Shown here one piece after another: positions 7,104-13,299 of a stretch of 14,600 bases of DNA (positions are counted from its first letter, which is position 1; each line of letters begins with the position of its first letter). The stretch lies in assembly GCA_030037875.1 (NCBI GenBank), contig JASHPV010000167.1, positions 1 to 14,600 of the forward strand, written 5' to 3'. This DNA is from Thermoplasmata archaeon. GTDB taxonomy: Archaea; Thermoplasmatota; Thermoplasmata; Lutacidiplasmatales; UBA184. Below the pieces are notes generated by a model, which saw only the letters and a list, made by a program, of their open reading frames with translations, made no database searches and was not told the DNA's origin. A program made the translations under genes and the position numbers.

Positions 7104-8501
7104 ATGTCCTCCAGTTCTTCCCCACGAAAGACAGCCCCACCCACCCACTCTGCACCCCCCTCCAGCAAATCCCGGGGAGTACGGATCGTTACGCCCATCC
7201 CCGGCCCCAAGGCTCGGGCCATTGTCGCCGCGGACAACGAATTCATCATGACAACGACCAAGACCTCGCCGATCGCGGCCTATGAAGCGCAGGGCGTCTG
7301 GGTCACTGACGTCGATGGGAACCGGCTTCTCGATTTCGCCTCTGGCGTGGGGGTTCTGAATGTGGGTCATTGCCATCCCGACGTCGTTTCGGCGGTGCAG
7401 AAGCAATCCGCTCGTCTCATGCACTTCGCCGGGACCGACTTCTACTACGCCTCGCAGACCGAGCTCGCCGAACGGCTTGGCCAGCTCGTGCCCGGCGATT
7501 TTCCGAAGAAGGTCTTCTTCACGAACAGCGGTACCGAAAGCGCCGAAGCGGCGATCAAGCTGGCACGCTGGAACCGGCAACGACCGCTGGTGATCGGCCT
7601 TTTGGGAGCGTTCCACGGCCGGACGATGGGATCGCTCGCCCTCACCGCCTCTAAACCGGTGCAGCGGGCCCGGTTCAACGCCCACACCGGCGGGGCCACG
7701 CATATTCCGCCGCCTTACTGCTACCGCTGCCCGTACAAGCTCACCTATCCAAGCTGCGACCTGTACTGCGCCAAGATCCTGAAGGAGCTGTATTTCGAAA
7801 CCGCGGTCCCGCCGACCGACGTGGCCGCGCTGATCGCCGAGCCCGTCATGGGCGAAGGAGGGTATGTCGTCCCGCCCAAAGGGTGGCACACGACGATCAA
7901 ATCGATTCTGGACGAGCATGACATCCTGTTCATCGATGACGAGGTCCAGTCCGGTATCGGACGAACCGGTCGGATGTTCGCCATCGAGCACCACGGCGTC
8001 ACGCCGGACGTCGTCACCATGGCCAAGTCCCTCGGCGGGGGACTCCCGATCGGCGCGATGGTCTTCCCCAAGGCACTGGACTACCCGTACAAGGGACCCC
8101 ACTCCAACACGTTCGGGGGCAACCTGGTGTCCGTGGCCGCCGCGCAAGCCGTGTTGACGGTGATCGAGAAGGAACATCTTCTCGAGAACGCGAAAACGCA
8201 GGGCGCGTACCTGATGAAGCGGCTCCAGGAGCTCCAGCGGAAATACGAGGTCATCGGCGACGTCCGGGGCCTAGGTCTCATGGTGGCGACCGAGTTCGTG
8301 GAGGATCCAAAGTCCAAGACCCCGGCGGTGGCGCTGCGTGACCAGATCCTCGTAGAGGCCTATCAGCGCGGACTGATTCTTCTCCCGTGCGGCAAGTCGA
8401 CCGTCCGATACATTCCCCCGCTCATCATCCAGCGGGACGAGGTCGACGAGGGCGTCGAGATCCTCGACGCTTCCATCGGAGCCGCGCTCCAGGCGCAATG
8501 A
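7104..8501 (+). CDS. PLP-dependent class III aminotransferase (ornithine/GABA aminotransferase family)
   Basis: This 465-residue fold-type I PLP enzyme moves an amino group from an amino acid, often an omega-amino one, to a keto acid. The motifs are complete: NSGTESAEAA (141-150) and GAFHGRT (168-174) near the cofactor, EP (246-247), IDDEVQSGIGRTG (277-289) with Asp278 for the pyridine nitrogen, Lys308 in MAKSLGGG for the Schiff base, and NTFGGN (335-340). Residues 205-223 hold four cysteines (206, 209, 218, 222) in a CxxC-X8-CxxxC pattern, reminiscent of archaeal homologues in Thermococcales, whose characterised members include ornithine aminotransferase and amino-acid racemases. The first 25 residues are Ser/Pro-rich and probably disordered; the conserved part begins at VRIVTPIPGPKA. 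The start is the ATG at 7104; no better internal start exists before the conserved region. The stop overlaps the next start by ATGA, so translation is coupled to the zinc dehydrogenase. Exact substrate and racemase-versus-transaminase activity are unresolved. Confidence 0.92.
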   Translation: MSSSSSPRKTAPPTHSAPPSSKSRGVRIVTPIPGPKARAIVAADNEFIMTTTKTSPIAAYEAQGVWVTDVDGNRLLDFASGVGVLNVGHCHPDVVSAVQKQSARLMHFAGTDFYYASQTELAERLGQLVPGDFPKKVFFTNSGTESAEAAIKLARWNRQRPLVIGLLGAFHGRTMGSLALTASKPVQRARFNAHTGGATHIPPPYCYRCPYKLTYPSCDLYCAKILKELYFETAVPPTDVAALIAEPVMGEGGYVVPPKGWHTTIKSILDEHDILFIDDEVQSGIGRTGRMFAIEHHGVTPDVVTMAKSLGGGLPIGAMVFPKALDYPYKGPHSNTFGGNLVSVAAAQAVLTVIEKEHLLENAKTQGAYLMKRLQELQRKYEVIGDVRGLGLMVATEFVEDPKSKTPAVALRDQILVEAYQRGLILLPCGKSTVRYIPPLIIQRDEVDEGVEILDASIGAALQAQ

Positions 8502-9541
8502 AAGCCGGACTCTTGGCGGCCCCCGGACGGGTGGCGGTCGACGAACGCCCGGACCTCACCCCACAACCGGGGGAGGTCATTGTTTCCCTCGCGGCGTGCG
8601 GGATCTGTGGCTCCGACCTCGAGAAGGTGAAGGGAAACTACCGGGCGACGCAGGTCATCGGCCACGAACCCGTCGGCACGGTCGCGGCGGTCGGGCCCGG
8701 GGTCACCGGTGTCACGGTGGGCGCCCGGGTGTTCGCCCACCATCATGTCCCGTGTTACGCCTGCCCGGCGTGCTACAGCGGGGCCTACACGTACTGCCCG
8801 TCGTACACCAAGACTAATCTCGACCCGGGAGGATTCTCGGAGCAGTTCCGGGTTCCCGCTGTGAACGTGAGCCACGGAGCCGTCCTGCCACTCGCTCCGG
8901 CCGTCAGCTGGGAGGACGGCACCCTGCTCGAACCGGCCGGGTGCGCTCTCACGGCGATCCGAACCGTCGGCCTCCCGCCCGGGACCACCGTGATGATCCT
9001 CGGGCTGGGGCCGGTGGGGATCCTCTATGCCCGCCTGGCCCGCACCTTGGGCGCAGGGTGGATCGGGGGGGCGGACCCGTCGCCCCTTCGACGCACGGCG
9101 GCCGGCCGGCGCGGGGCCGACGCGACCGTGGACCCTCGGAACGCCGAGAAGGTCCGCCAGCTCGTACAGCTCGCCACCGGTGGCCGGGGCGTCGACCTCG
9201 CCGTCGTGGCGACTAGTGCGCCCTCGGCGGTGCCCTTGGCGGTCTCTGTGGTCCGACGAGGCGGCACCGTGAACCTGTTCGGTCTTCCCGAGGCCGGGAG
9301 CCACCTCGAAGAGGACCTGCAGGAGCTCTATCTTCGGGGCATCAAGATCATCCCCACGTACGCGACGACGGAACGCGACATCGCGGAGGTTCACTCCCTC
9401 CTCGCGGCCAAGCGGTTCGAAGTCCGAGACCTCGTCACGCACCGGTTCCCGCTTGACAAACTACCGGACGCGTTTCAGCTCGCTGCGCAACCCGAGAAGG
9501 CCCTCAAAGTCATCGTCACCGGCCCGTCCTTCTCGGGATAG
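8498..9541 (+). CDS. zinc-dependent medium-chain alcohol/polyol dehydrogenase
   Basis: This 347-residue NAD(P)-dependent enzyme of the medium-chain dehydrogenase superfamily resembles threonine and sorbitol dehydrogenases. The GroES-like half has the catalytic zinc site, Cys37 in CGICGSD with His56-Glu57 in GHEPVG and a probable fourth ligand Glu145 in LLEP. The structural zinc site is CxxCxxC-X7-C (Cys86, 89, 92, 100). The Rossmann half starts at MILGLGPVG (166-174), and GGTVNLFG follows at 256-263. All metal ligands are present, so it should be active. The ATG overlaps the aminotransferase stop (ATGA), which favours this start over the longer in-frame opening from 8387 inside the upstream gene. 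Co-translation with an aminotransferase suggests a shared substrate, for example an amino alcohol or hydroxy-amino acid whose oxidised form is transaminated, but this is inference. The stop is 8 bases from the convergent nucleotidyltransferase stop. Confidence 0.92.
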   Translation: MKAGLLAAPGRVAVDERPDLTPQPGEVIVSLAACGICGSDLEKVKGNYRATQVIGHEPVGTVAAVGPGVTGVTVGARVFAHHHVPCYACPACYSGAYTYCPSYTKTNLDPGGFSEQFRVPAVNVSHGAVLPLAPAVSWEDGTLLEPAGCALTAIRTVGLPPGTTVMILGLGPVGILYARLARTLGAGWIGGADPSPLRRTAAGRRGADATVDPRNAEKVRQLVQLATGGRGVDLAVVATSAPSAVPLAVSVVRRGGTVNLFGLPEAGSHLEEDLQELYLRGIKIIPTYATTERDIAEVHSLLAAKRFEVRDLVTHRFPLDKLPDAFQLAAQPEKALKVIVTGPSFSG

Positions 9542-9549
9542 AACCCGCT

Positions 9550-10527
9550 TCACGCCTCGGCGGCCTCGCCGAGAACCTGATGGCTCACGCGGTGGCCGGC
9601 CCGCACCCGGGCACGGGGACCGACGATCGAGTGCACGACCGATGCCCCGGCTTCGATCGTAGCGCGCTCGAGGATGACGCAATCCTCGAGGTACGCTCTG
9701 GGTCCCACCACCACATGGGCTGAGACCGTCACAGACCCTCCGAACGTCGCCCCCTCCACGGTCGCGGAGGGATCGACAGCGACCGGACCGTTGCCCGTGG
9801 TGCCGGTGGGGATGCTGGTGCGCCGGCCTGCCCGGCCCGCCTCAAAGAGATACCGCTGGGCCCGCAGCAACCGGTCCGGTGTGCCGGCATCTTCCCAGAA
9901 CCCGGTGGCCCGAAAGGCGTAGACGCGGTCTGCCAAGAGGCCCGGTACGACCTGTTGCTCCCAGCTCACGGGAGCCCCGTCGGGAATGCGCCCGATCACT
10001 TCGCGCTTCCACGCCCCGAGGCCCGCGTTGATCCATCGAGACGGTGCCTCCTCTCGTGTGGGTTTCTCGACGAATCGCAGGATGCGATCCGTGGCATCGA
10101 GTTCCGCCACGCCGTACGGACTCGGGTCCTCCACCTCGACCAGCGTCATGGTGCCGATTCCGCCGTGCTCGGTTTGGCGCGCGAGCAGCGCTGTCACATC
10201 GAACCCGGCGATGACGTCGGAGTTCATCAGCAGGAACGGGTCGGACATGTCGCCGCCGGCGTTTCGCATGCCTCCCCCGGTCCCGAGCGGCTCGGTCTCT
10301 GCGACCATACGTACGGGGACTTTGGGAGGATGCTCCTCCACGTAGCGCGCGATCACGTCGGCCTTGTAGCCCGTGGCCAGCACCGCCTGCTCGATTGTCG
10401 GAGGGAGCATGTCCAGCACATGGTAGAGCATCGGTTTGCCCGCGATCGGGATGAGCTGTTTCGGGACCGAATAGGTCACCGGACGCAGACGGGTCCCGAA
10501 CCCACCGATAAGAACCAGCGCCTTCAT
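9550..10527 (-). CDS. sugar-1-phosphate nucleotidyltransferase (mannose-1-phosphate guanylyltransferase-like)
   Basis: This 325-residue enzyme makes an NDP-sugar from a sugar-1-phosphate and an NTP. The nucleotidyltransferase domain spans about 1-230: signature GGFGTRLRP (8-16) with Lys23, ETEPLGTGGG (77-86), NSD (102-104) with metal-binding Asp104, VEKP (153-156), INAG (166-169) and WEDAGTP (211-217). A left-handed beta-helix of hexapeptide repeats follows (about 247-318), as in GDP-mannose pyrophosphorylase and some glucose-1-phosphate thymidylyl/uridylyltransferases. The helix repeats usually mediate oligomerisation; an acetyltransferase role is possible but I see no catalytic His cue. The start is the ATG at 10527, chosen over a TTG three codons upstream because a TATA-like box lies 30 bases away and MKALVLIGG is the usual family start. 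Its promoter overlaps the stop codon of the PadR-fusion gene, so both separate and read-through transcription are possible. The sugar and base cannot be fixed from sequence; the products would feed glycosylation or cell-surface polysaccharide. Confidence 0.9.
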   Translation of the reverse strand: MKALVLIGGFGTRLRPVTYSVPKQLIPIAGKPMLYHVLDMLPPTIEQAVLATGYKADVIARYVEEHPPKVPVRMVAETEPLGTGGGMRNAGGDMSDPFLLMNSDVIAGFDVTALLARQTEHGGIGTMTLVEVEDPSPYGVAELDATDRILRFVEKPTREEAPSRWINAGLGAWKREVIGRIPDGAPVSWEQQVVPGLLADRVYAFRATGFWEDAGTPDRLLRAQRYLFEAGRAGRRTSIPTGTTGNGPVAVDPSATVEGATFGGSVTVSAHVVVGPRAYLEDCVILERATIEAGASVVHSIVGPRARVRAGHRVSHQVLGEAAEA

Positions 10528-10553
10528 CTGCGCCAATCAGGGCCGTTTCCCGA

Positions 10554-10560
10554 CTTTATG
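10554..10560 (-). promoter_or_regulatory. TATA-like box upstream of the nucleotidyltransferase gene
   Basis: Minus-strand CATAAAG, preceded by AAAAAT, is an AT-rich island centred 30 bases from the ATG at 10527. A start site 26-27 bases downstream gives a practically leaderless mRNA. The box overlaps the TAA stop (10556-10558) of the upstream gene. Confidence 0.55.
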
Positions 10561-11452
10561 ATTTTTGGCGGGCGGGGCTTGGCCCCGCCGTATCGGGGGC
10601 GCTCTTTGGTCGGAGCCGGGCCGGAATCGGGCGCAGGTCCCACGCATTGAAGACGCTCTCGTCGGCGAGCGCGATGCGATGCACGGACCGAAACCGCTCC
10701 CGGAGGCGATGCTCGAGCTCCTCCGGATCCACTGAGGGGATGTTCCCGAACAACGTGGCCATCAGACGAAAGAGGTAGACGGAGAGCGGCGCCGGATCGT
10801 CCGAGGGTCGCGTGGGGAACAAGGTGGCGATCGACAGCCACCCCTTCGGATGCAGCACTCGGATCGCTTCGTCCAGCGCGAGGACCATGTCGGGACCGGA
10901 GGGGATGTCGTTGAAGATCACCCCGGTGGCGATTCCATCCTTGATCGGGATGTTGAGGTGCGATCCATCGAGGATCGTGACCTTCCGATTGTCGTACTCG
11001 AAGGACACCTGCGTGGGCTTCACGAGATACAGACGCCCCCTCGCGAGGCGACTTGAGATGCGACGGAGCACGGTCTGGCGAACCGGATCAAAGAACGGGG
11101 AGGTCACGACCACGATGGTGCCCTCGAGGTCCTCGGTCTGGGGTGCCACGTGGGCCGTCAGGTAATCGGCGTACTCCTGAAGGATGGTGAAGATCGCCTC
11201 GCGCAGCATCACCTCCCGCTGACGCCGTCCCTCGGGGCCCACCGCGTACAGTCGCTTCTTGGGACCGCGATGGCTCTCGGACCACCGGCTGCGAACCTGG
11301 GCGTTGCTTTCCATCGACCGAAGGACACGGTAGAGGTTGCCGACCTCGACGTTGAACCCTGCCGAGGTGAGCTCCCGCTGTATGGCATACCCGTGGAGCT
11401 CCTTCCCGTGGAGCGCACGGAGCACCGCACGCTCCAAGACATCCTTTCGCAC
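10556..11452 (-). CDS. PadR-family transcription regulator fused to a methyltransferase-like domain
   Basis: The first 80 of 298 residues form a PadR winged helix: VLERAVLRALHGKELHGYAI (5-24), NVEVGNLYRVLRSME (34-48) as the recognition helix, and KKRLYAVGPEGRRQ (65-78) as the wing. A helix (83-100) that would be the PadR dimerisation helix leads into a C-terminal domain (110-275). In it, ILDGSHLNIPIKDG and DEAIRVLHPKGWLSIATL resemble the second half of class I methyltransferases (D..LP.. and RVLKPGG). The glycine-rich SAM loop (GxGxG) that should precede it is not seen; the matching region reads IVVVTSPFFDPVRQ. So this may be a degenerate SAM domain used as a ligand sensor rather than an enzyme. 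The start is a GTG at 11452, 26 bases from TATATG, which suggests a leaderless transcript. PadR regulators usually repress adjacent or divergent genes, here an FMN reductase. The PadR part is firm; the methyltransferase-like part is moderate. Confidence 0.82.
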   Translation of the reverse strand: MRKDVLERAVLRALHGKELHGYAIQRELTSAGFNVEVGNLYRVLRSMESNAQVRSRWSESHRGPKKRLYAVGPEGRRQREVMLREAIFTILQEYADYLTAHVAPQTEDLEGTIVVVTSPFFDPVRQTVLRRISSRLARGRLYLVKPTQVSFEYDNRKVTILDGSHLNIPIKDGIATGVIFNDIPSGPDMVLALDEAIRVLHPKGWLSIATLFPTRPSDDPAPLSVYLFRLMATLFGNIPSVDPEELEHRLRERFRSVHRIALADESVFNAWDLRPIPARLRPKSAPDTAGPSPARQKS

Positions 11453-11473
11453 GAAGGACGGTATACTCAGTTC

Positions 11474-11482
11474 TACATATAG
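11474..11482 (-). promoter_or_regulatory. TATA-like box upstream of the PadR-fusion gene
   Basis: Minus-strand CTATATGTA is centred 26 bases from the GTG at 11452, which is the expected distance from an archaeal TATA box to the start site of a leaderless mRNA. Confidence 0.6.
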
Positions 11483-11493
11483 TCGTTTGCGAC
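11482..11493. promoter_or_regulatory. short dyad between the two divergent TATA boxes, possible operator
   Basis: GTCGTTTGCGAC is a perfect 4-base inverted repeat with a 4-base spacer. It lies between the minus-strand TATA box (11474-11482) and the plus-strand TATA box (11500-11508), so a bound protein could affect both promoters. It is short enough to be chance, and the binding protein is unknown; the adjacent PadR-type regulator is the natural candidate. Confidence 0.3.
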
Positions 11494-11494
11494 A

Positions 11495-11528
11495 CCCCGT
11501 TTAAATACTCTCGTGGGCCTAGACGGGG
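11495..11528. promoter_or_regulatory. CCCCGT...ACGGGG inverted repeat flanking the FMN reductase promoter
   Basis: CCCCGT (11495-11500) and ACGGGG (11523-11528) are perfect inverted repeats of 6 bases with 22 bases between them. The left arm touches the TATA box and the right arm ends one base before the ATG at 11530. In DNA it could be a two-site operator covering the core promoter; transcription probably starts too late for it to form an RNA hairpin. Confidence 0.3.
11500..11508 (+). promoter_or_regulatory. TATA box of the FMN reductase gene
   Basis: TTTAAATAC is the best TATA match in the window. Its centre is about 26 bases before the ATG at 11530, so transcription should start at or next to the A of the start codon. 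No ribosome binding site is needed or seen. Confidence 0.65.
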
Positions 11529-11529
11529 C

Positions 11530-12159
11530 ATGCCGAGCATCACAGTACTAGGAATCGCGGGCAGCGAACGCGAGGATTCCCGGGCGAGAACCGCCCTCCA
11601 GGTGGCCCTCAAAGCCGCCCGCAAGGCGGGGGCGAAGGTCGAGGTTCTGGACGTCTCCAATCTCGATGGGCATGCGGGGACCGTCCACGACCTTCCGCAG
11701 GACGAAGTCGCCGACCGAGTCGGCACCGCTGTCGCGAACGCCGACGCGCTGATCGTGGCGACTCCCACCTTCCACGGGGGCATCAGCGGGCCGCTTCGCT
11801 CTATCCTCGAATCGATCCCGAACGATGCCATCGCCGGAAAGGCTACGGCCCTGGTCTCCGTGACTGGCGGCTCGGCCGACCGGGGGGATCCTCTCGAGCC
11901 TCTCCGCCAGCAGCTCCAGGGTCTCCGTGCTTGGGTCGTCCCGAACCGGGCCGTAGTTCCCTTTGCCTTCCGTGCTTTCGACCGGGCCGGGAATCCAACC
12001 GACCCCGCCGTCCGCGAACGTCTCGAGACGGTTGGCCGTGAGGTGGCGCGGTACGGTCGTCTCCTGCAGGAGATGCGACCGACACCAGCGGCCGCTCCCG
12101 ACGTCGTGGCCGTTCCGGCGGCCCCCATGCCGCTGGCTCGGGGCCGGCGGGCGAGCTGA
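11530..12159 (+). CDS. NADPH-dependent FMN reductase-like flavoprotein
   Basis: This 209-residue protein has a flavodoxin-like fold of the FMN_red family. ITVLGIAGSEREDS (4-17) holds the FMN phosphate loop in the GSxRxxS form, and PTFHGGISGPLRS (79-91) is the second FMN-contact loop, equivalent to PxYNGxxPGxLK in relatives. Such enzymes pass electrons from NAD(P)H to FMN, quinones, azo dyes or metals, or act in iron and sulfur metabolism. The core ends near residue 182, and an Ala/Pro-rich tail of about 25 residues ending in RGRRAS follows, which the family usually lacks. No cysteine or iron-sulfur motif is visible. It is a cytoplasmic protein with its own strong promoter, giving a leaderless mRNA, divergent from the PadR-fusion regulator. 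That arrangement suggests the regulator controls this gene, possibly in response to redox or an aromatic compound; this is inference. The natural substrate is not known. Confidence 0.87.
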   Translation: MPSITVLGIAGSEREDSRARTALQVALKAARKAGAKVEVLDVSNLDGHAGTVHDLPQDEVADRVGTAVANADALIVATPTFHGGISGPLRSILESIPNDAIAGKATALVSVTGGSADRGDPLEPLRQQLQGLRAWVVPNRAVVPFAFRAFDRAGNPTDPAVRERLETVGREVARYGRLLQEMRPTPAAAPDVVAVPAAPMPLARGRRAS

Positions 12160-12164
12160 GACGT

Positions 12165-12208
12165 CCCGCAGCGCGGGGCTCTTCTCCCGGCCGTCTCCGG
12201 GCGGCCGG
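12165..12208 (+). terminator. two GC hairpins after the FMN reductase gene
   Basis: CCCGC (12165-12169) pairs with GCGGG (12173-12177) around a 3-base loop. CCGGCCG (12187-12193) pairs with CGGCCGG (12202-12208) around an 8-base loop. They start 6 bases after the stop and are followed by a CT-rich stretch. They may slow polymerase or protect the transcript end. Archaeal terminators mainly need a U run, which is absent, so the call is weak. Confidence 0.28.
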
Positions 12209-12257
12209 CGAGCAATCCTCTCCTTCCGGCAGGGAACTGTTCGACATTGGACACATC

Positions 12258-12265
12258 TCTAAATC
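12258..12265 (+). promoter_or_regulatory. TATA-like box upstream of the HAD hydrolase gene
   Basis: TCTAAATC is AT-rich and would direct a start near 12288, exactly at a GGAGGAG run (12288-12294). A TTG follows at 12302. From here to the preferred ATG at 12428 the leader would be about 140 bases, longer than for the other genes in the window. Confidence 0.4.
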
Positions 12266-12427
12266 GGGCCATCGTCCGAGGAGTGCGGGAGGAGACTGCG
12301 GTTGCCGTCGTCAGCCTTTTGCGGGCTTACCGGTAGTCTGGCCGATGGTGCTGTCCCGGCGGATGACACATTCGGTGGGACCGTTGGCTTTGAGCTCCCG
12401 AGGGGACACCGGCCGCAAGAGCTCGCG

Positions 12428-13225
12428 ATGCCCGTGAACGGCAGCGCGGACCCGGACTCGCCGGCGCTCGAAGCGCTCACCGTCGACCTGTGGTACACGC
12501 TGATCTATCCCACGACTCGGGTCCGAGCGGAGATTGAGCGAGCTCGGCGCGCGGTGTGGGCAGAGAGCCTGCACACGCTCGGGTACTCGGTTAAGCGAGC
12601 GGAAACGTGGGCCGCACGAATCGACCGCGCGGCGGAGGCCGTCGAGCTCGAAGGATGGAGTCCGTCTTGGAGGGAGCGGGTGGAACGATGGAGCCGGCGG
12701 ACCGGACTGCCACTGAATGCGGACGAGCTCGCGGAGCGCTTCCTCTCCACCGTACCTCTCCGGCAAGTCCGGGTCGCTCCCGGCGCGGACCAAGCCCTCG
12801 CCCGTCTCAAACGCCGCGGATTCGGTCTGGCCATCGTATCCAATGTCACCCACGAACCGCCGGAGGCGATCCGTTCTGTGCTGGCGGAACATCGGCTCGA
12901 CCGGAGGTTCGACGCGGTCGTGCTCTCGACGGATGTCGGCCGGGCTAAGCCGCGTCGGGAACCGTTCCGACGCGCGCTGGCCCAGCTCGGGGCCGCGCCG
13001 GGACGCACGGTTCATATCGGCGACGCCGACGTAGACTTCCAAGGGGCCTGGTCGGCCGGGATCCGCCCGTTACTGTACACGGGCCTGGCCCGCTGGAAGC
13101 CCAATCAACTTCGCCGCCGGCATCGGCCCTGGATGCGAGGGGCCCTGAAAGTCAAGCGGTGGGAGGACGTCCCTCGGACGGTCGCCTTCTACGAGACACT
13201 CCCTTCCGTGCCCCGAGCAGTCTAA
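12428..13225 (+). CDS. HAD-superfamily hydrolase
   Basis: This 265-residue Rossmannoid phosphohydrolase belongs to the haloacid dehalogenase superfamily, with a helical cap domain at about 30-115. Motif I is VDLWYT (19-24): the nucleophile Asp20 is present, but the usual second Asp is Trp22. Motif II is SN (138-139), motif III is Lys174 in GRAKPRREPF, and motif IV is IGDADVD (197-203), supplying the Mg2+ acids. Asp-x-aromatic motifs occur in haloacid dehalogenases and some uncharacterised HADs, so a classical phosphatase role is uncertain. The start is taken as the ATG at 12428, just ahead of the conserved core. An in-frame TTG at 12302 with GGAGGAG 7 bases upstream would add 42 residues, but that stretch has weaker GC-rich third-position bias and no conserved look. 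The C-terminus is basic (RRRHRPWMRGALKVKRW). It lies between two redox flavoprotein genes on the same strand; the substrate is unknown. Confidence 0.85.
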   Translation: MPVNGSADPDSPALEALTVDLWYTLIYPTTRVRAEIERARRAVWAESLHTLGYSVKRAETWAARIDRAAEAVELEGWSPSWRERVERWSRRTGLPLNADELAERFLSTVPLRQVRVAPGADQALARLKRRGFGLAIVSNVTHEPPEAIRSVLAEHRLDRRFDAVVLSTDVGRAKPRREPFRRALAQLGAAPGRTVHIGDADVDFQGAWSAGIRPLLYTGLARWKPNQLRRRHRPWMRGALKVKRWEDVPRTVAFYETLPSVPRAV

Positions 13226-13262
13226 CTCGTGGACCGATCGGTCCCAACAGCCACCGCAGAAC

Positions 13263-13272
13263 CCTTTTTCCC
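13263..13272 (+). promoter_or_regulatory. T-rich tract between HAD gene and FAD oxidoreductase gene
   Basis: CCTTTTTCCC lies about 40 bases after the HAD stop and about 33 bases before the ATG at 13300. It could act as a short U-run terminator for the upstream gene or as a poor TATA-like element for the downstream one; the sequence alone cannot separate these. Confidence 0.25.
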
Positions 13273-13299
13273 TCGGGATGGTCCGGCGTTCGGGGAAGG

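Noticed and set aside
6903..8177. 424-codon minus-strand open frame over the aminotransferase gene and its upstream region
   Set aside because: It is antisense to a complete aminotransferase with all motifs. Its own product has no recognisable domain and an Arg/Gly/Asp-rich composition typical of antisense frames in GC-rich DNA.
8363..9442. 359-codon minus-strand open frame opposite the zinc dehydrogenase
   Set aside because: It is antisense to a full dehydrogenase with zinc and Rossmann motifs; the product shows no family features.
11088..12272. 394-codon minus-strand open frame over the FMN reductase and the PadR-fusion gene
   Set aside because: It crosses two well-supported genes and their shared promoter region; the product is Arg/Ser/Ala-rich shadow sequence.
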